Source: Rhizobium sp. SEMIA4064 (GTDB taxonomy: Bacteria > Pseudomonadota > Alphaproteobacteria > Rhizobiales > Rhizobiaceae). From it: 64,000 nucleotides of DNA. Under the pieces are notes generated by a model that ran no database searches, was not told the origin of the DNA, and saw nothing but the letters and a program-made list of their open reading frames with translations. The translations under genes and the position numbers were made by a program. The stretch lies in assembly GCF_003025035.1 (NCBI RefSeq), contig NZ_PYJN01000019.1, forward strand, positions 1 through 64,000, given 5' to 3'. Shown piece by piece: positions 55,062 through 63,942 of the stretch (positions are counted from its first letter, which is position 1; each line of letters starts with the position of its first letter).

Positions 55062-55062
55062 G

Positions 55063-55968
55063 TCAGCGCCCTCCCTCTTGTTTCGACTGCATGCGTAGGA
55101 AGAGGATGCCGAGCACGATCGTCATCACGGTCTGCAAGGTCGCGATCGCCGCTGCATAGCCGACGCGGTTTGTCGTGAAGAAATGATAGTAGGACAGATA
55201 GGACGGCACCGTCGTCGCGTTGTCGGGGCCGCCCGACGTCAGAACATAGATCGGCGCGAAGACCTTGAGGGCCGCGATCAGCGTCGTAAGGGCGACGACA
55301 AAAATCTCGGGCATGAGCATGGGGATCGTGATGTAGCGGAAACGCCCGAACCAGCTCGCGTTGTCGAGTTCGGCAGCTTCATAGAGCGAGGGATCGACGC
55401 GCGCCAATCCGGACATGAACACGACGAGGCAATAGCCGACCTGGACCCAGACGATAACGGCGGACACGGCCCAGAGTGCAAAGCTTGCGTCCCCCAGCCA
55501 ATTCTTCGCCAGGAAATCGAGGCCAATCCCTTTCAGCACCGCATTGATGATACCGACCGGGTTGAGGATCCACGCCCAGAGAACGCCGGCGGCCGTCAGC
55601 GGCAAAATCTGCGGCAGATAGAAGCCAGCGCGAAAGAAACTCGACCAAGTCTCGCTAAACTGCGCGCTGATATAGTCGAACAGAACCGCCGCCAGAACCA
55701 ATCCAAGCAGAATGGGCACGATCGTCATCGAAATGATGAACAGAACCGTGTGCTGGATCGAACTCCAGAACACCGTATCGGCGAGCAGCCTCTGGTAGTT
55801 CTCAAGTCCGACATAGCGCGGTGCAATGTTTCCACCTTTCCAGGTGGTAAAGCTGATCACGAAGTTGGCGATCAACGGAACGAGCACCACCAGGGTAAAT
55901 CCCAGCATGCCTGGGATTATATAAAGATAGTACCCTGCTCTCCCGGCGTTCTGCGACTTCTCCATCAA
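55063..55968 (-). CDS. Carbohydrate ABC transporter permease (MalF type)
   Basis: 301 residues, six membrane helices. The EAA loop reads SLYEAAELDNASWFGRFRYITIPMLMPE (about 196-223, in two parts). The N-terminus begins AGYYLYIIPGMLGFTLVVLVP, a common CUT1 opening. It pairs with the MalG-type permease 1 nt downstream. Confidence 0.92.
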   Translation of the reverse strand: MMEKSQNAGRAGYYLYIIPGMLGFTLVVLVPLIANFVISFTTWKGGNIAPRYVGLENYQRLLADTVFWSSIQHTVLFIISMTIVPILLGLVLAAVLFDYISAQFSETWSSFFRAGFYLPQILPLTAAGVLWAWILNPVGIINAVLKGIGLDFLAKNWLGDASFALWAVSAVIVWVQVGYCLVVFMSGLARVDPSLYEAAELDNASWFGRFRYITIPMLMPEIFVVALTTLIAALKVFAPIYVLTSGGPDNATTVPSYLSYYHFFTTNRVGYAAAIATLQTVMTIVLGILFLRMQSKQEGGR

Positions 55969-56037
55969 ATTCCTCCAGTTCGATACAGCGAGGCGGCTTT
56001 GAAGCCGTCCCGCCGCCGTGAATTGTTGCCGATGGTT

Positions 56038-57306
56038 TTATTGAGCCGCCTGCACGTCGTCATAGGCCTTCTTCAGGCGCGCGACGAATTGGTCGGGCGT
56101 CGTCGAGCCGTTCACCAGACCGGTGGTCGCCTGGATGAGAAGCTCGTAGTAGCCCGGCACCGGCCAGTCCGGATAGAGGCCAAGACCGCCCTTGCCGGAA
56201 ATCTGGCTGAAGAGCTCGACATTGCGCTTGCCGACCTCGTCGGTGATCACGGCCGGATCAGCGGCGATGGCGACGCCGCCGAGATTGGCGTCCAGATTCT
56301 GGTTCTCCTTGCCTAGCACCAGATCGATGAATTCGTAGGCGAGATCCTTGTTCTTGGAGCTCTTCGGCACCATGAACAGGTTGCCGGTCGAACCGGTGCT
56401 GTATTTCGGTGTCGGGAAGACGAACTGACTCCACTTGAAGTTCTTGATATTGGTCGCGAAATTGCCATTGTTCCAGGTACCGCTGACAAACATTGGCGAT
56501 TTACCGGAGGAGAACAGGTTGTCGGCACCGCCCGTGCCCTTGAGGCCGGTCGAATCCTTGGAGATATAGCCCTTGCTCACCCAGTCGACGATCTTCTGTG
56601 CGGCGAACAGGAAGGGTTTGGTGTCGAGCGGTGCCTTGAGGCCCTGATAGTTCTTGACCCAGGTGTCGTCGGCTTGCGTCAGGGCCAGCGTATAAAGCAG
56701 GTGCTGCGCGTTGGAATCCACCGTGCCATAGGCAAGCGGCGTAATGCCCTTCTTCTTGAAGGTGTCGAGAGCGGCTTCGAATTCCTCCAGCGTGGTCGGC
56801 ACTTTCACGCCGTTGGCCTGGAACATATCGATATTATAGAAGACCGAGACGAATTCGGCATAGGTCGGAACACCGATCATCGGGCCTGAACCGTAAATGC
56901 CGTTGGCATCATATTTGCTGAGCTGGGTGTTGGTTTCGTTGAGGATCTTGTCCCAGCCGCGCGACTTGAATTGGTCGTCAAGTGGCGTCAGCAGGCCTTG
57001 AGACGCGACGAGACCGGCCGTGGCATTGCCCTTGTTGTATTCGAGAAGGTCCGGAGCCTGATCCGAATTGAGGATAAGACTGCCTGCCTTCTGCAATTGC
57101 TCGAAGGTCTTCTGTTCGAAATTGATGGTGATATCCGGATGCTTGGCCTTGAGCGTTTCAAGAGCCTTGGTCCAGGCCTTGGCCTGAGGCGTGTCCGGCA
57201 ACTCGAACCACCAGACGTTAAATGTCTTGCTCTGGGCTTGCGCCACGCCGGCAGCCAACAGGAGCGACATGCCGGCCGTGATCGCCAGCTTCGAAAACAT
57301 GTTCAT
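56038..57306 (-). CDS. ABC transporter sugar-binding protein (CUT1 extracellular solute-binding)
   Basis: 422 residues from the ATG at 57306, which follows GGAGGAG by 6 nt. Signal peptide about 1-24 (KLAITAGMSLLLAAGVAQAQ), then the type 1 solute-binding fold (FNVWWFELPDTP, DLLEYNKGNA, GVPTYAEFVSVFYNIDMF). It captures a sugar in the periplasm for the MalF/MalG/ATPase set. Substrate unknown; the neighbouring Gfo/Idh, isomerase and ThuA-type genes suggest glycosides or disaccharides. Confidence 0.92.
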   Translation of the reverse strand: MNMFSKLAITAGMSLLLAAGVAQAQSKTFNVWWFELPDTPQAKAWTKALETLKAKHPDITINFEQKTFEQLQKAGSLILNSDQAPDLLEYNKGNATAGLVASQGLLTPLDDQFKSRGWDKILNETNTQLSKYDANGIYGSGPMIGVPTYAEFVSVFYNIDMFQANGVKVPTTLEEFEAALDTFKKKGITPLAYGTVDSNAQHLLYTLALTQADDTWVKNYQGLKAPLDTKPFLFAAQKIVDWVSKGYISKDSTGLKGTGGADNLFSSGKSPMFVSGTWNNGNFATNIKNFKWSQFVFPTPKYSTGSTGNLFMVPKSSKNKDLAYEFIDLVLGKENQNLDANLGGVAIAADPAVITDEVGKRNVELFSQISGKGGLGLYPDWPVPGYYELLIQATTGLVNGSTTPDQFVARLKKAYDDVQAAQ

Positions 57307-57522
57307 ATATTCTCCTCCACTTTGCGAACCGTGACGGTACCCGCCCGATGGCATGGCTCGCGATGCCGATCGGCGTTTTCCTCTTGGCTTTATGTCTGTC
57401 CGCCACCTGAGCCCGGCAAACAGTCCTTCGACCTCGCAACGCTCCTCCGTTTCGACGCCCGGGCTAGGCTGAAGCGTTATAGAGAGCCGCTCCAGCGTCC
57501 CGAATTAGCGCACAACTCCTCC

Positions 57523-57544
57523 CCTAAATCGATCCGGATTTAGG
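57523..57544. other. Inverted repeat between isomerase and solute-binding protein genes
   Basis: CCTAAATC, spacer GATCCG, GATTTAGG. No T-run follows on the minus strand. It may slow RNA decay or set a processing point so that the binding protein is made in excess over the upstream isomerase. Confidence 0.35.
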
Positions 57545-57554
57545 CGACTGCGCG

Positions 57555-58448
57555 CTATTCGACGAATTCGCCGCCGCGACTCTTCTTGAGATAGTTCAGG
57601 CCATGGATCTGGCCAGTCATTTCCAGCTCATCGCGATAGACCGGATCGTGCCAGCCTTCGATGTCGATCGAACCGGACCAGCCGGCGAGACGCAATTCGG
57701 AGATGATATCCGTCCAATTGCTGTCGCCAAAACCCGGCGTGCGCATGAAGACGAACTTCTCCTTGCCGAAAATGCCGTGTTCCCTGATGACGTCCCAGCG
57801 GATGGTCGCATCCTTGCCATGGACGTGGAAAATCTTCTTCGCCCATTTGCGAATCTGCGGCAGCGGCTCGATCAGATAGACCATTTGATGGCACGGCTCC
57901 CATTCCAAGCCGAGATTGTCGTCCGGGGTCTCGTTGAACATCAGCTCCCAGGCATCCGGGTTGTGTGCGATGTTCCAGTCGCCGGTCGCCCAATTGCCGT
58001 CCATGGCGCAATTCTCAAACGCAATCTTGATGCCCTTGTCGGCGGCGCGCTTGGCAAGCTCGCTCCAGACCTGCTTGTAGCGCGGCAGGCTGTCAGTGAG
58101 CGGCTTGTTACGGATGCGGCCGGTGAAGCCCGCAACGCAGGTCGCGCCAAAATGATGGGCATTGTCGATGCAATCCTTCCAGCCCTGCAGTGTCTGCTGG
58201 TCAAGCTCGGTGCCTTCGAGCGGATTGCCGAACATGCCGATCGACGAAATGGTGATGTCGCGGCTGCCGATCGCATCGAGGCAGCGCTTGCCGAGTTCCG
58301 CAAGGTTCTGGCCGTTGGTCGTCTGCCAGAAGAAGGGTTCGAAGCTTTCGAAGCCGAGATCGGCGATCTTGGCAATGCCCGCGGCGGCATCTTCGTTGGT
58401 CGCCCTGATCATCGTGCCAATGCGGATGGCCTTTGCCGGATTTGTCAT
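57555..58448 (-). CDS. Sugar phosphate isomerase/epimerase (xylose isomerase-like TIM barrel)
   Basis: 297 residues from the ATG at 58448. A TIM barrel of the AP endonuclease 2 family with metal ligands spread across IAFENCAMDGNW (about 140-151), LEWEPCHQM, FHVHGKDA and SIDIEGWHDP. Members include keto-sugar epimerases such as YcjR. The start is 13 nt after the Gfo/Idh stop, so they are cotranscribed. A role in 3-keto-glycoside processing is plausible but inferred. Confidence 0.85.
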   Translation of the reverse strand: MTNPAKAIRIGTMIRATNEDAAAGIAKIADLGFESFEPFFWQTTNGQNLAELGKRCLDAIGSRDITISSIGMFGNPLEGTELDQQTLQGWKDCIDNAHHFGATCVAGFTGRIRNKPLTDSLPRYKQVWSELAKRAADKGIKIAFENCAMDGNWATGDWNIAHNPDAWELMFNETPDDNLGLEWEPCHQMVYLIEPLPQIRKWAKKIFHVHGKDATIRWDVIREHGIFGKEKFVFMRTPGFGDSNWTDIISELRLAGWSGSIDIEGWHDPVYRDELEMTGQIHGLNYLKKSRGGEFVE

Positions 58449-58461
58449 GATCTCACTGTCC

Positions 58462-59496
58462 TTATGCTGAAATGTCGATACGTCGGCCCGATTTGGCGCT
58501 TTCGATCGCACCGAGGACCATGGCGAGGCTGTGGATGTTGTCGCGGCTATCGGTTTCCGGCCGCTCGCCTGTTTTCACCGCCTCGATGAACGACGCGATA
58601 ACGCTGGCATGCCCATGTGTCTCCTCATCATGCTCGGGACCGGGGACTTCGATTGGGGTAAAACCGTGCAGCAGGCCGGGCTCACGGCCGGCAACGGAAG
58701 CTTCGAAATGCTCTTCGCCGTCCCAGGTCAGCATGCCCCTGCTGCCAGTAATCCGCCATTGGCTCTCCCAGCTCGTGCGCTTGCCTTCGGCACACCAGGA
58801 GCCGCGATAGCTGAAGACGACATCGTCGGAAAATTCGAATAGCGCATGCGCCGACGCGCCGTGCCTGTACCAGGAGCCCGCGGGATTTTTCTCCACGCAA
58901 TAGACTGAAAGCGGCGTCTTGCCGGCAACGAAACGGGCGGCATCGAACGTATGGATGGCCATGTCGAGCAGAAGCACATTGTCCATCTCCTCACGGAACC
59001 CGCCAAAATGCGGGCCGAGGAAGAAATCGCAATGGATGCCGGTGAGCTCGCCGATCGCCCCCTCCTCTACGAAACGGCGCATGCGGCGCACGCCAGAGAT
59101 GAAGCGGCGGTTCTGGATGATGGCATGCACCTTGCCGGTCTCGGTGGCGAGATCGATAAGGGCAGCGCCCTCGGCCAGCGAGGTTGCCATCGGCTTTTCG
59201 CTCAACACATGGCAGCCAGCCTTCAGCGCGGTCGAAACGACGCCGAAACGGGCGGCGGGGATGACGACATCGAACACCAGATCGGCCTTCGTCGCGGCAA
59301 TGACCTCGGCCAGATCCGAGCCGATCACGGCATTCTCGAGAGAGAACTCTTTCGCGAGGCCTTCAGCGGTCGCTCGATTGAGATCGACCAGACCGACGAT
59401 CTGAATGGATTCGGCAAGCGCCGGGGTCGAGGCGATGGCCCTGAGCCAGCCCTTGGACATAGCTCCGCACCCGCACAGAATGGCGTTAAATTTCAC
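58462..59496 (-). CDS. Gfo/Idh/MocA-family oxidoreductase (second copy)
   Basis: 344 residues from a GTG at 59496 with GGAGG 6 nt upstream; the first family residues are KFNAILCGCGAMSKGW. Rossmann motif G-x-G-x-M near 8-14, EKPMATSLAEGAALI for the catalytic Lys, and a C-terminal beta-sheet domain. An NAD-dependent sugar dehydrogenase. It is the first gene after the LacI-type operator and divergent from lacI. Together with the thuB-like gene, the region has two such enzymes, as in 3-keto-sugar pathways. Confidence 0.87.
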   Translation of the reverse strand: MKFNAILCGCGAMSKGWLRAIASTPALAESIQIVGLVDLNRATAEGLAKEFSLENAVIGSDLAEVIAATKADLVFDVVIPAARFGVVSTALKAGCHVLSEKPMATSLAEGAALIDLATETGKVHAIIQNRRFISGVRRMRRFVEEGAIGELTGIHCDFFLGPHFGGFREEMDNVLLLDMAIHTFDAARFVAGKTPLSVYCVEKNPAGSWYRHGASAHALFEFSDDVVFSYRGSWCAEGKRTSWESQWRITGSRGMLTWDGEEHFEASVAGREPGLLHGFTPIEVPGPEHDEETHGHASVIASFIEAVKTGERPETDSRDNIHSLAMVLGAIESAKSGRRIDISA

Positions 59497-59541
59497 GATT
59501 TCCTCCAGCGAACGGCGCCAAACTCCTCGTGACACACGTCC

Positions 59542-59555
59542 CGTAAACGTTTACG
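59542..59555. promoter_or_regulatory. 14-bp palindrome, LacI-type operator
   Basis: CGTAAACGTTTACG, exact over 14 bases, between the divergent Gfo/Idh gene (46 nt) and lacI-type gene (75 nt). The AAACGTTT core matches the palindrome upstream of thuA at 51118. Confidence 0.75.
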
Positions 59556-59629
59556 ATCCTATGCGAAAAGATTTTACTGTGTCAATAGAGGGAGACCGGA
59601 AATTGCCGCAGGAAGGAAAATCGCAGTCT

Positions 59630-60673
59630 ATGAAGGGAATCCGTCAGCTTGCCGAACATCTCGATATCTCGATCGGCACGGTGTCGCGGGCGCTAAACGG
59701 CAAGCCGGATGTCAATGAAGAGACCCGCAAGCGCGTGCTCGCCGCAGCAGAACAGCTTGGCTATGTGGCGAACCAATCAGGCCGCAGCCTTCGGCAGGGC
59801 ACGACGAATGTCATCGGCCTGATGATTCAATCCAGCAGGGAAACCGTTGAAAACAGCGACAATTTCTTCCTGACCGTCACGGGCGGGCTGCAGAGTGTAT
59901 TCTCGCGCCACAAACTCGATCTGGTCATGTTGCCCTGCCCGCATGATGAAGATCCCTATGAATATCTGAAGCGGATGGTGGCAAGACGCATCGTCGATGC
60001 GCTGATCATTTCGGAGACGCAACGCGTCGACAAGCGTTTCGATTTGCTCGCCAAGACGAAAATCCCTTTCGTAGCGCTTGGCCGCAGCCTTTCGGACGGC
60101 AACGCCTCCTGGATCGATCTGGATTTTGATGGTGTCGTCAACAGCGCAGTCGACCGCCTCGTGGCGCATGGGCACCGCCGTATCGCCATCAGCGCGCCCT
60201 CCAGCGATATCAATCTCGGTTTCGTTTTTGTGGAGGGCTATCGCCGGGCGCTGGAACGGCATGGCATCATCCATGACCCGGCCCTGGTCATACGCGCCAA
60301 ATCGAGCGAACAGGGCGGCTATCAGGTTGCCGATGAGCTGTTGCGCCTCGAAGACAGGCCAACGGCCGTCATCCTGATCTACGAATTGATGGCCATTGGC
60401 TTCTACCGGCGCGTAATGGAATCCGGCATCATTCCCGGGCGAGACATCGCCGTCGTAGGCTTTCGCGAGGCGCCGCGTGCCAAATTCCTGCAGCCGCCAC
60501 TCACTTGCTTTCGCACCTCGCTGCATGATCTTGGCGTCGAGCTGGCGGAGATCCTGCTTTCCGGCATGCCCGCCTACAGCGAGGAATACCCCGGGAAGAC
60601 GCGCCAGACGATCTGGCCGCTCGAACTCATGCCTGGGGAAAGCGACGCTTTCGAGCTAGGGACCAAAAAATAA
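59630..60673 (+). CDS. LacI-family transcriptional regulator
   Basis: 347 residues from the ATG at 59630, preceded by GGAAGGAA; the longer frame upstream crosses the operator and is not coding. HTH IRQLAEHLDISIGTVSRALNGKPDVNEETR (about 3-32, in parts) includes the hinge NQSGRSLRQG; a periplasmic-binding-like domain follows (about 60-340). Divergent from the sugar operon and most likely its repressor through GTAAACGTTTAC. The matching core upstream of thuA suggests it governs that unit too. Confidence 0.92.
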   Translation: MKGIRQLAEHLDISIGTVSRALNGKPDVNEETRKRVLAAAEQLGYVANQSGRSLRQGTTNVIGLMIQSSRETVENSDNFFLTVTGGLQSVFSRHKLDLVMLPCPHDEDPYEYLKRMVARRIVDALIISETQRVDKRFDLLAKTKIPFVALGRSLSDGNASWIDLDFDGVVNSAVDRLVAHGHRRIAISAPSSDINLGFVFVEGYRRALERHGIIHDPALVIRAKSSEQGGYQVADELLRLEDRPTAVILIYELMAIGFYRRVMESGIIPGRDIAVVGFREAPRAKFLQPPLTCFRTSLHDLGVELAEILLSGMPAYSEEYPGKTRQTIWPLELMPGESDAFELGTKK

Positions 60674-60763
60674 AGCAGCGCCGAAACGCCGCACCGGCCG
60701 CGTCGACGGTTGCGGCACAGCCTGTCAGTTGCCATGTAGGACATCGCAAAAAGGGGCCGGCAT

Positions 60764-61153
60764 TTGAGCGAAGAGACCATCACACTTTACCAGGCAATCG
60801 GCGGCGATCGGACCGTGCGGGCGCTGACAGCGCGTTTCTATGACCTGATGGATACGCTGCCGGAAGCAGCGAACTGCCGCGCCGTGCATCCGCCAAGCCT
60901 CGAAGGCTCCAGCGAGAAACTCTACGAATATCTGACCGGCTATCTCGGCGGACCGCAGCTCTATATCGAAAAACGCGGCCATCCGCGCCTGCGTAGCCGC
61001 CATTTCATCGCCGCTATCGGCCCAAAAGAGCGAGACGAATGGTTGCTCTGCTTCCGCCGCGCCATGGACGAAACCATCGAAAACGAGAAGCTTCGGGCCA
61101 TCATCTGGGAGCCGATCGAGCGCCTTGCCTTTCACATGCAGAACCGGGAATGA
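60764..61153 (+). CDS. Truncated hemoglobin-like protein
   Basis: 129 residues starting at TTG (60764). The globin helices are recognisable: TLYQAIGGDRTVRALTARFYDLMD (about 6-29), LYEYLTGYLGGPQLYIEKRGHPRLRSRHF (about 53-81) with proximal His of helix F, and DEWLLCFRRAMDE. Group II truncated hemoglobins bind O2 or NO with heme. The 4-nt overlap (ATGA) with the following membrane protein gene suggests joint expression. Confidence 0.87.
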   Translation: MSEETITLYQAIGGDRTVRALTARFYDLMDTLPEAANCRAVHPPSLEGSSEKLYEYLTGYLGGPQLYIEKRGHPRLRSRHFIAAIGPKERDEWLLCFRRAMDETIENEKLRAIIWEPIERLAFHMQNRE

Positions 61154-61539
61154 CAAAAGACATGAGCTTCAGCGCCCCAATCCGTCCACTCACCCTGTTT
61201 ATTGCCGGCATTCTCGGCGGCGCCGGTGTCGCGCTCGCAGCCGCGGCATCCCATGGCGGTGATGCGCATTTTCTCGGGTCTGCCTCGATCATGTGCCTGG
61301 CACATGCCCCTGCCCTGCTTGCGCTCCACGCCGGATACGACCGTATCCGCACCGCGCCGGTAGCGGCGGTGCTGCTTGGGTTGGGAACACTGATCTTTGC
61401 CGGCGATCTCGTCAGCCGCCATTTCGGCGGCGATTCGCTTTTCCCGCTTGCCGCACCCACAGGAGGGCTCGGTATGATAGCGGGATGGGCCGTAGTGGCT
61501 CTGGGCGCGTTCTTTAAAAGAGCCGCGGCGGAAGCTTGA
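61150..61539 (+). CDS. DUF423-like small membrane protein
   Basis: 129 residues, four hydrophobic segments, with GAGVALAAAASHGG (about 25-38) and APTGGLGMIAGWAVVALGAF at the end, the layout of DUF423/YwdK-type proteins. Its ATG overlaps the stop of the hemoglobin gene. Function unknown. Confidence 0.75.
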   Translation: MTKDMSFSAPIRPLTLFIAGILGGAGVALAAAASHGGDAHFLGSASIMCLAHAPALLALHAGYDRIRTAPVAAVLLGLGTLIFAGDLVSRHFGGDSLFPLAAPTGGLGMIAGWAVVALGAFFKRAAAEA

Positions 61540-61583
61540 AGAACCGGCGGCTCATCTCGCCTGACTGATATATGGCGACGCCG

Positions 61584-61898
61584 TCAAACCCCGGCAACCA
61601 CATTGAATCCCTCGAAGCGAGGCGGTCCCCAATAGAGCGCCTTGTTATCCCCGGCATTGCGGTGCGCCATGCGGAAATTCTCGGATTTCGTCCAGTTGAG
61701 GAAATCCTCTTCGCTGCGCCAGATCGTGTGCGAGGAAAACAGCGTAAAGCCCTCTTCCACATTCGTGCCGCCGCGCAGCAGGCGGAATTCCACGAAACCG
61801 GGGACCTCTTCCAGCCGTGAATCGCGGCCTTTCCAAACGGCCTCAAAAGCGCTCTCCGAACCGATGATCACCTTGAAGCGGTTCATCGCAATGTACAT
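61584..61898 (-). CDS. IsdG/HmuQ-type heme monooxygenase
   Basis: 104 residues, dimeric alpha-beta barrel (ABM fold). The opening MNRFKVIIGSESAFEAVWKGRDSRLEEVPGF, in parts, and FRLLRGGTNVEEGFTLFSSHTIWRSEEDFLNW match the heme-degrading branch, with N6 and W as candidates for the Asn-Trp pair; the usual His is in the C-terminal part (AHRNAG). It would open heme to release iron. It is the last gene of a three-gene unit near tonB. Confidence 0.8.
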   Translation of the reverse strand: MYIAMNRFKVIIGSESAFEAVWKGRDSRLEEVPGFVEFRLLRGGTNVEEGFTLFSSHTIWRSEEDFLNWTKSENFRMAHRNAGDNKALYWGPPRFEGFNVVAGV

Positions 61899-61916
61899 GG
61901 CTGGATCTCCCGGCGG

Positions 61917-62195
61917 TCAAACCTTCTTGCGGCGCTCGGCAGTTTTGCCCGGCTGTTGTGTAAAGGCAATGACATTCGTGCCGTCGCGCGCAGAAATGCC
62001 GAGCGGCGCATCCGGTGCTTCGCCTGGAAGCCGCGCTTGCCAAAAGGGAAAAGCCGTCACGTTTGGAGCCTGTCGCTGCTCTTCGGCGCGACGCATCAGC
62101 AACTCGTAGAGTTCCGGCACTAGGCCGTCGCCATTCTGCGAGGCCAGCTTATGCAGGCCGATCATCATGAACCCGTCAGGGCCTTTGTCAGTCAT
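61917..62195 (-). CDS. Small hypothetical protein in the heme/iron unit
   Basis: 92 residues; the ATG at 62195 overlaps the stop of the DUF2325 gene (ATGA). The sequence (HKLASQNGDGLVPELYELLM, then FPFWQARLPGEAP, then basic KTAERRKKV) is soluble and not familiar to me. The longer frame upstream only reads the neighbour in another frame. Coupling to both neighbours suggests a role in heme or iron handling. Confidence 0.6.
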   Translation of the reverse strand: MTDKGPDGFMMIGLHKLASQNGDGLVPELYELLMRRAEEQRQAPNVTAFPFWQARLPGEAPDAPLGISARDGTNVIAFTQQPGKTAERRKKV

Positions 62196-62590
62196 CGGGA
62201 ATTGTCTCGTTCGTTCATGGTCTGCAGCGCCCGCTCGAGGCTCGACTTGCTGCCGTTGCGCAAAGGTATGAAAGCCTTGCCGAATTTCTTGCAGCCGGTC
62301 TTCACCCGCAGGCAAGCATCGTGGCTGATACAGTCGATCGGGCAGAAGACGCAGTCGACGGAAGGCAGCACGGTGTCGATGCGCGACACTGCTTCACGCA
62401 AACCCCCGTCGTGATGGATCAGCTCGGCGCCAAAGTTGCTGGCGATCTGGCGAAGATGAGCGACCTGGCAATCGCGGCCGCCGACATAAAGGAAGCTGCG
62501 CCCGTCGAGACTGGACCTTGCCGATACCTGCGCCGGCGTTTGCGCCTCGCGGCTATCGCGGCCAAAATCCCTTTTCCCCTTACGCGCCAT
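62192..62590 (-). CDS. DUF2325-domain protein
   Basis: 132 residues. The domain (about 33-128) opens SFLYVGGRDCQVAHLRQIA and carries the paired cysteines CVFCPIDCISHDAC (about 80-93), then CKKFGKAFIPLRN, as in DUF2325. Function unknown, though the cysteine cluster could bind metal. It heads the unit with the 92-residue protein and the heme monooxygenase, beside tonB. Two direct repeats lie upstream. Confidence 0.83.
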   Translation of the reverse strand: MARKGKRDFGRDSREAQTPAQVSARSSLDGRSFLYVGGRDCQVAHLRQIASNFGAELIHHDGGLREAVSRIDTVLPSVDCVFCPIDCISHDACLRVKTGCKKFGKAFIPLRNGSKSSLERALQTMNERDNSR

Positions 62591-62652
62591 GCGTCACCCG
62601 TTTGCTGGTTGCTCTTGCGCGCTCGATTCCGGCGAGCGCAAGCGGACCATAT

Positions 62653-62687
62653 TAAAGTTGATTTTTGCAGTAAAGTATAAAGTTGAT
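62653..62687. promoter_or_regulatory. Direct repeats TAAAGTTGAT upstream of the DUF2325 unit
   Basis: TAAAGTTGAT at 62653-62662 and 62678-62687, identical over 10 bases, 25 bp from start to start, in an AT-rich segment, and followed by TGATAATTTATGTCA, a TGA-x9-TCA arrangement similar to rhizobial iron-responsive (RirA) boxes. This is the likely control region of the DUF2325 unit. Confidence 0.5.
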
Positions 62688-62712
62688 AATTTATGTCATA
62701 TTTTATTGCGAC

Positions 62713-63942
62713 CTATCGTCCTGTCACCTGAACCTCTTGCGTGAAGGACCAGCTAGGCTTGCCCCATTCCGGAGGCAGAGGCGGAAACGGCGCGGCGCGG
62801 CGAACACCGTCCGTGACGGCATCATCCAGTTCAGGAATGCCGGAACTCCGCGCTACGGAAAGTGAACTGAGTTCACCGCTCGCACCAATCGTCAGACGCA
62901 CACGAACCGTTATGCCCTTTTCGTATTTCGAAGACAGGCGGACGGCGCGGCGAATGCGGGACTGCACTTTGCCTGGATAGTTGGCGACTGCCGCACTGCC
63001 CGAGCCCGTGCGCTGGCCGTCGGCCTGCGAATTCCCATTCGACTGCACCGTTTCCGTCCCTTCGGCAGAGCCCTTCTTCGAATCCTGCTCGCTCTCACCG
63101 CCGGAGCCAGCCTTCTTTGCGACCTCCGGCGGCTGCTTCTTGACGATATCCTTCGGCTTTTCGACCGGTTTGGCTGGCTGAACCGGTTTTTCGACCGGGG
63201 TCACCACTTCGGTAGGTGGCACGGCTGCTTGCGCGGTTTCCGCCGGCTGTACTTCAACGGGCTCCGCGGGCCGGACTTCGGCAGGCTCCGCATCCGTCGG
63301 CTGCGCCATTGCCGTCATCGGCTGAACCACTGTTGTCTCGGCCGGAGACTCAGTCGCCAGCACCTCCGGTTCCGGGCTGACGACGGTTTCCGGGGACACC
63401 TGTTGCAGCGGTTGCGACGGCTGCGCTACCTCCATGGTCTTGGGCATCGGCTGAACAGCTTCCGTTTCTGCGAGCTTTACGTCGGCTGGCTGCACCGTCT
63501 CCGGCTGCACGACATCTGCCGTTATCTCTTCGGGCTGCGGGTCCTTGCTTTCCTCACCTGCCGACATCTGGTCCATATCGGAGCTGCCGAGCATGATGAC
63601 GCTGACGGTATCGCCCGCCTCTTCCACGGCATCTTCGGGCGCAGCAACCATCGTCACCAGCAAAGCGGCGACAATGGCGGCGTGAAAAAGGAAGGAGCCG
63701 AGGCAGGCGAAGGTGACTGTTCTCTTGCCCGTCGAAAGAGCCTGGTTCGGTCTCTCCGCCGGCAGCTCCATGATGGGCGGCTCTGACGCATCTGGCACAG
63801 GCTCGGCAGGATGGGCGGGAAAGGAACCAATTTGGGCAAAGCGGCTATAATGAACAACCGCCTCGGCGGCTGGCGGCCTCGGCAAGCCATCTAGGCCGGT
63901 TAGCTCGTGGCCTGGAAGGACGCTCGGATAATTGTCATTCAT
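62713..63942 (-). CDS. tonB: TonB energy-transducing protein, long N-terminal form
   Basis: 409 residues from the ATG at 63942; an ATG at 63996 (18 residues more, at the window edge) is possible. Unlike E. coli TonB (239 residues), a cytoplasmic segment of about 75 residues precedes the membrane helix (FACLGSFLFHAAIVAALLVT). Then a long periplasmic linker rich in QP, EV and EK pairs (about 125-275), and the C-terminal domain (about 320-409) with YPGKVQSRIRRAVRLSSKY and a final ATFTQEV-type strand. It passes proton-motive force to outer-membrane receptors for heme and siderophores. In Rhizobium leguminosarum tonB lies near hmu heme-uptake genes, which would be to the right of the window. Confidence 0.9.
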   Translation of the reverse strand: MNDNYPSVLPGHELTGLDGLPRPPAAEAVVHYSRFAQIGSFPAHPAEPVPDASEPPIMELPAERPNQALSTGKRTVTFACLGSFLFHAAIVAALLVTMVAAPEDAVEEAGDTVSVIMLGSSDMDQMSAGEESKDPQPEEITADVVQPETVQPADVKLAETEAVQPMPKTMEVAQPSQPLQQVSPETVVSPEPEVLATESPAETTVVQPMTAMAQPTDAEPAEVRPAEPVEVQPAETAQAAVPPTEVVTPVEKPVQPAKPVEKPKDIVKKQPPEVAKKAGSGGESEQDSKKGSAEGTETVQSNGNSQADGQRTGSGSAAVANYPGKVQSRIRRAVRLSSKYEKGITVRVRLTIGASGELSSLSVARSSGIPELDDAVTDGVRRAAPFPPLPPEWGKPSWSFTQEVQVTGR

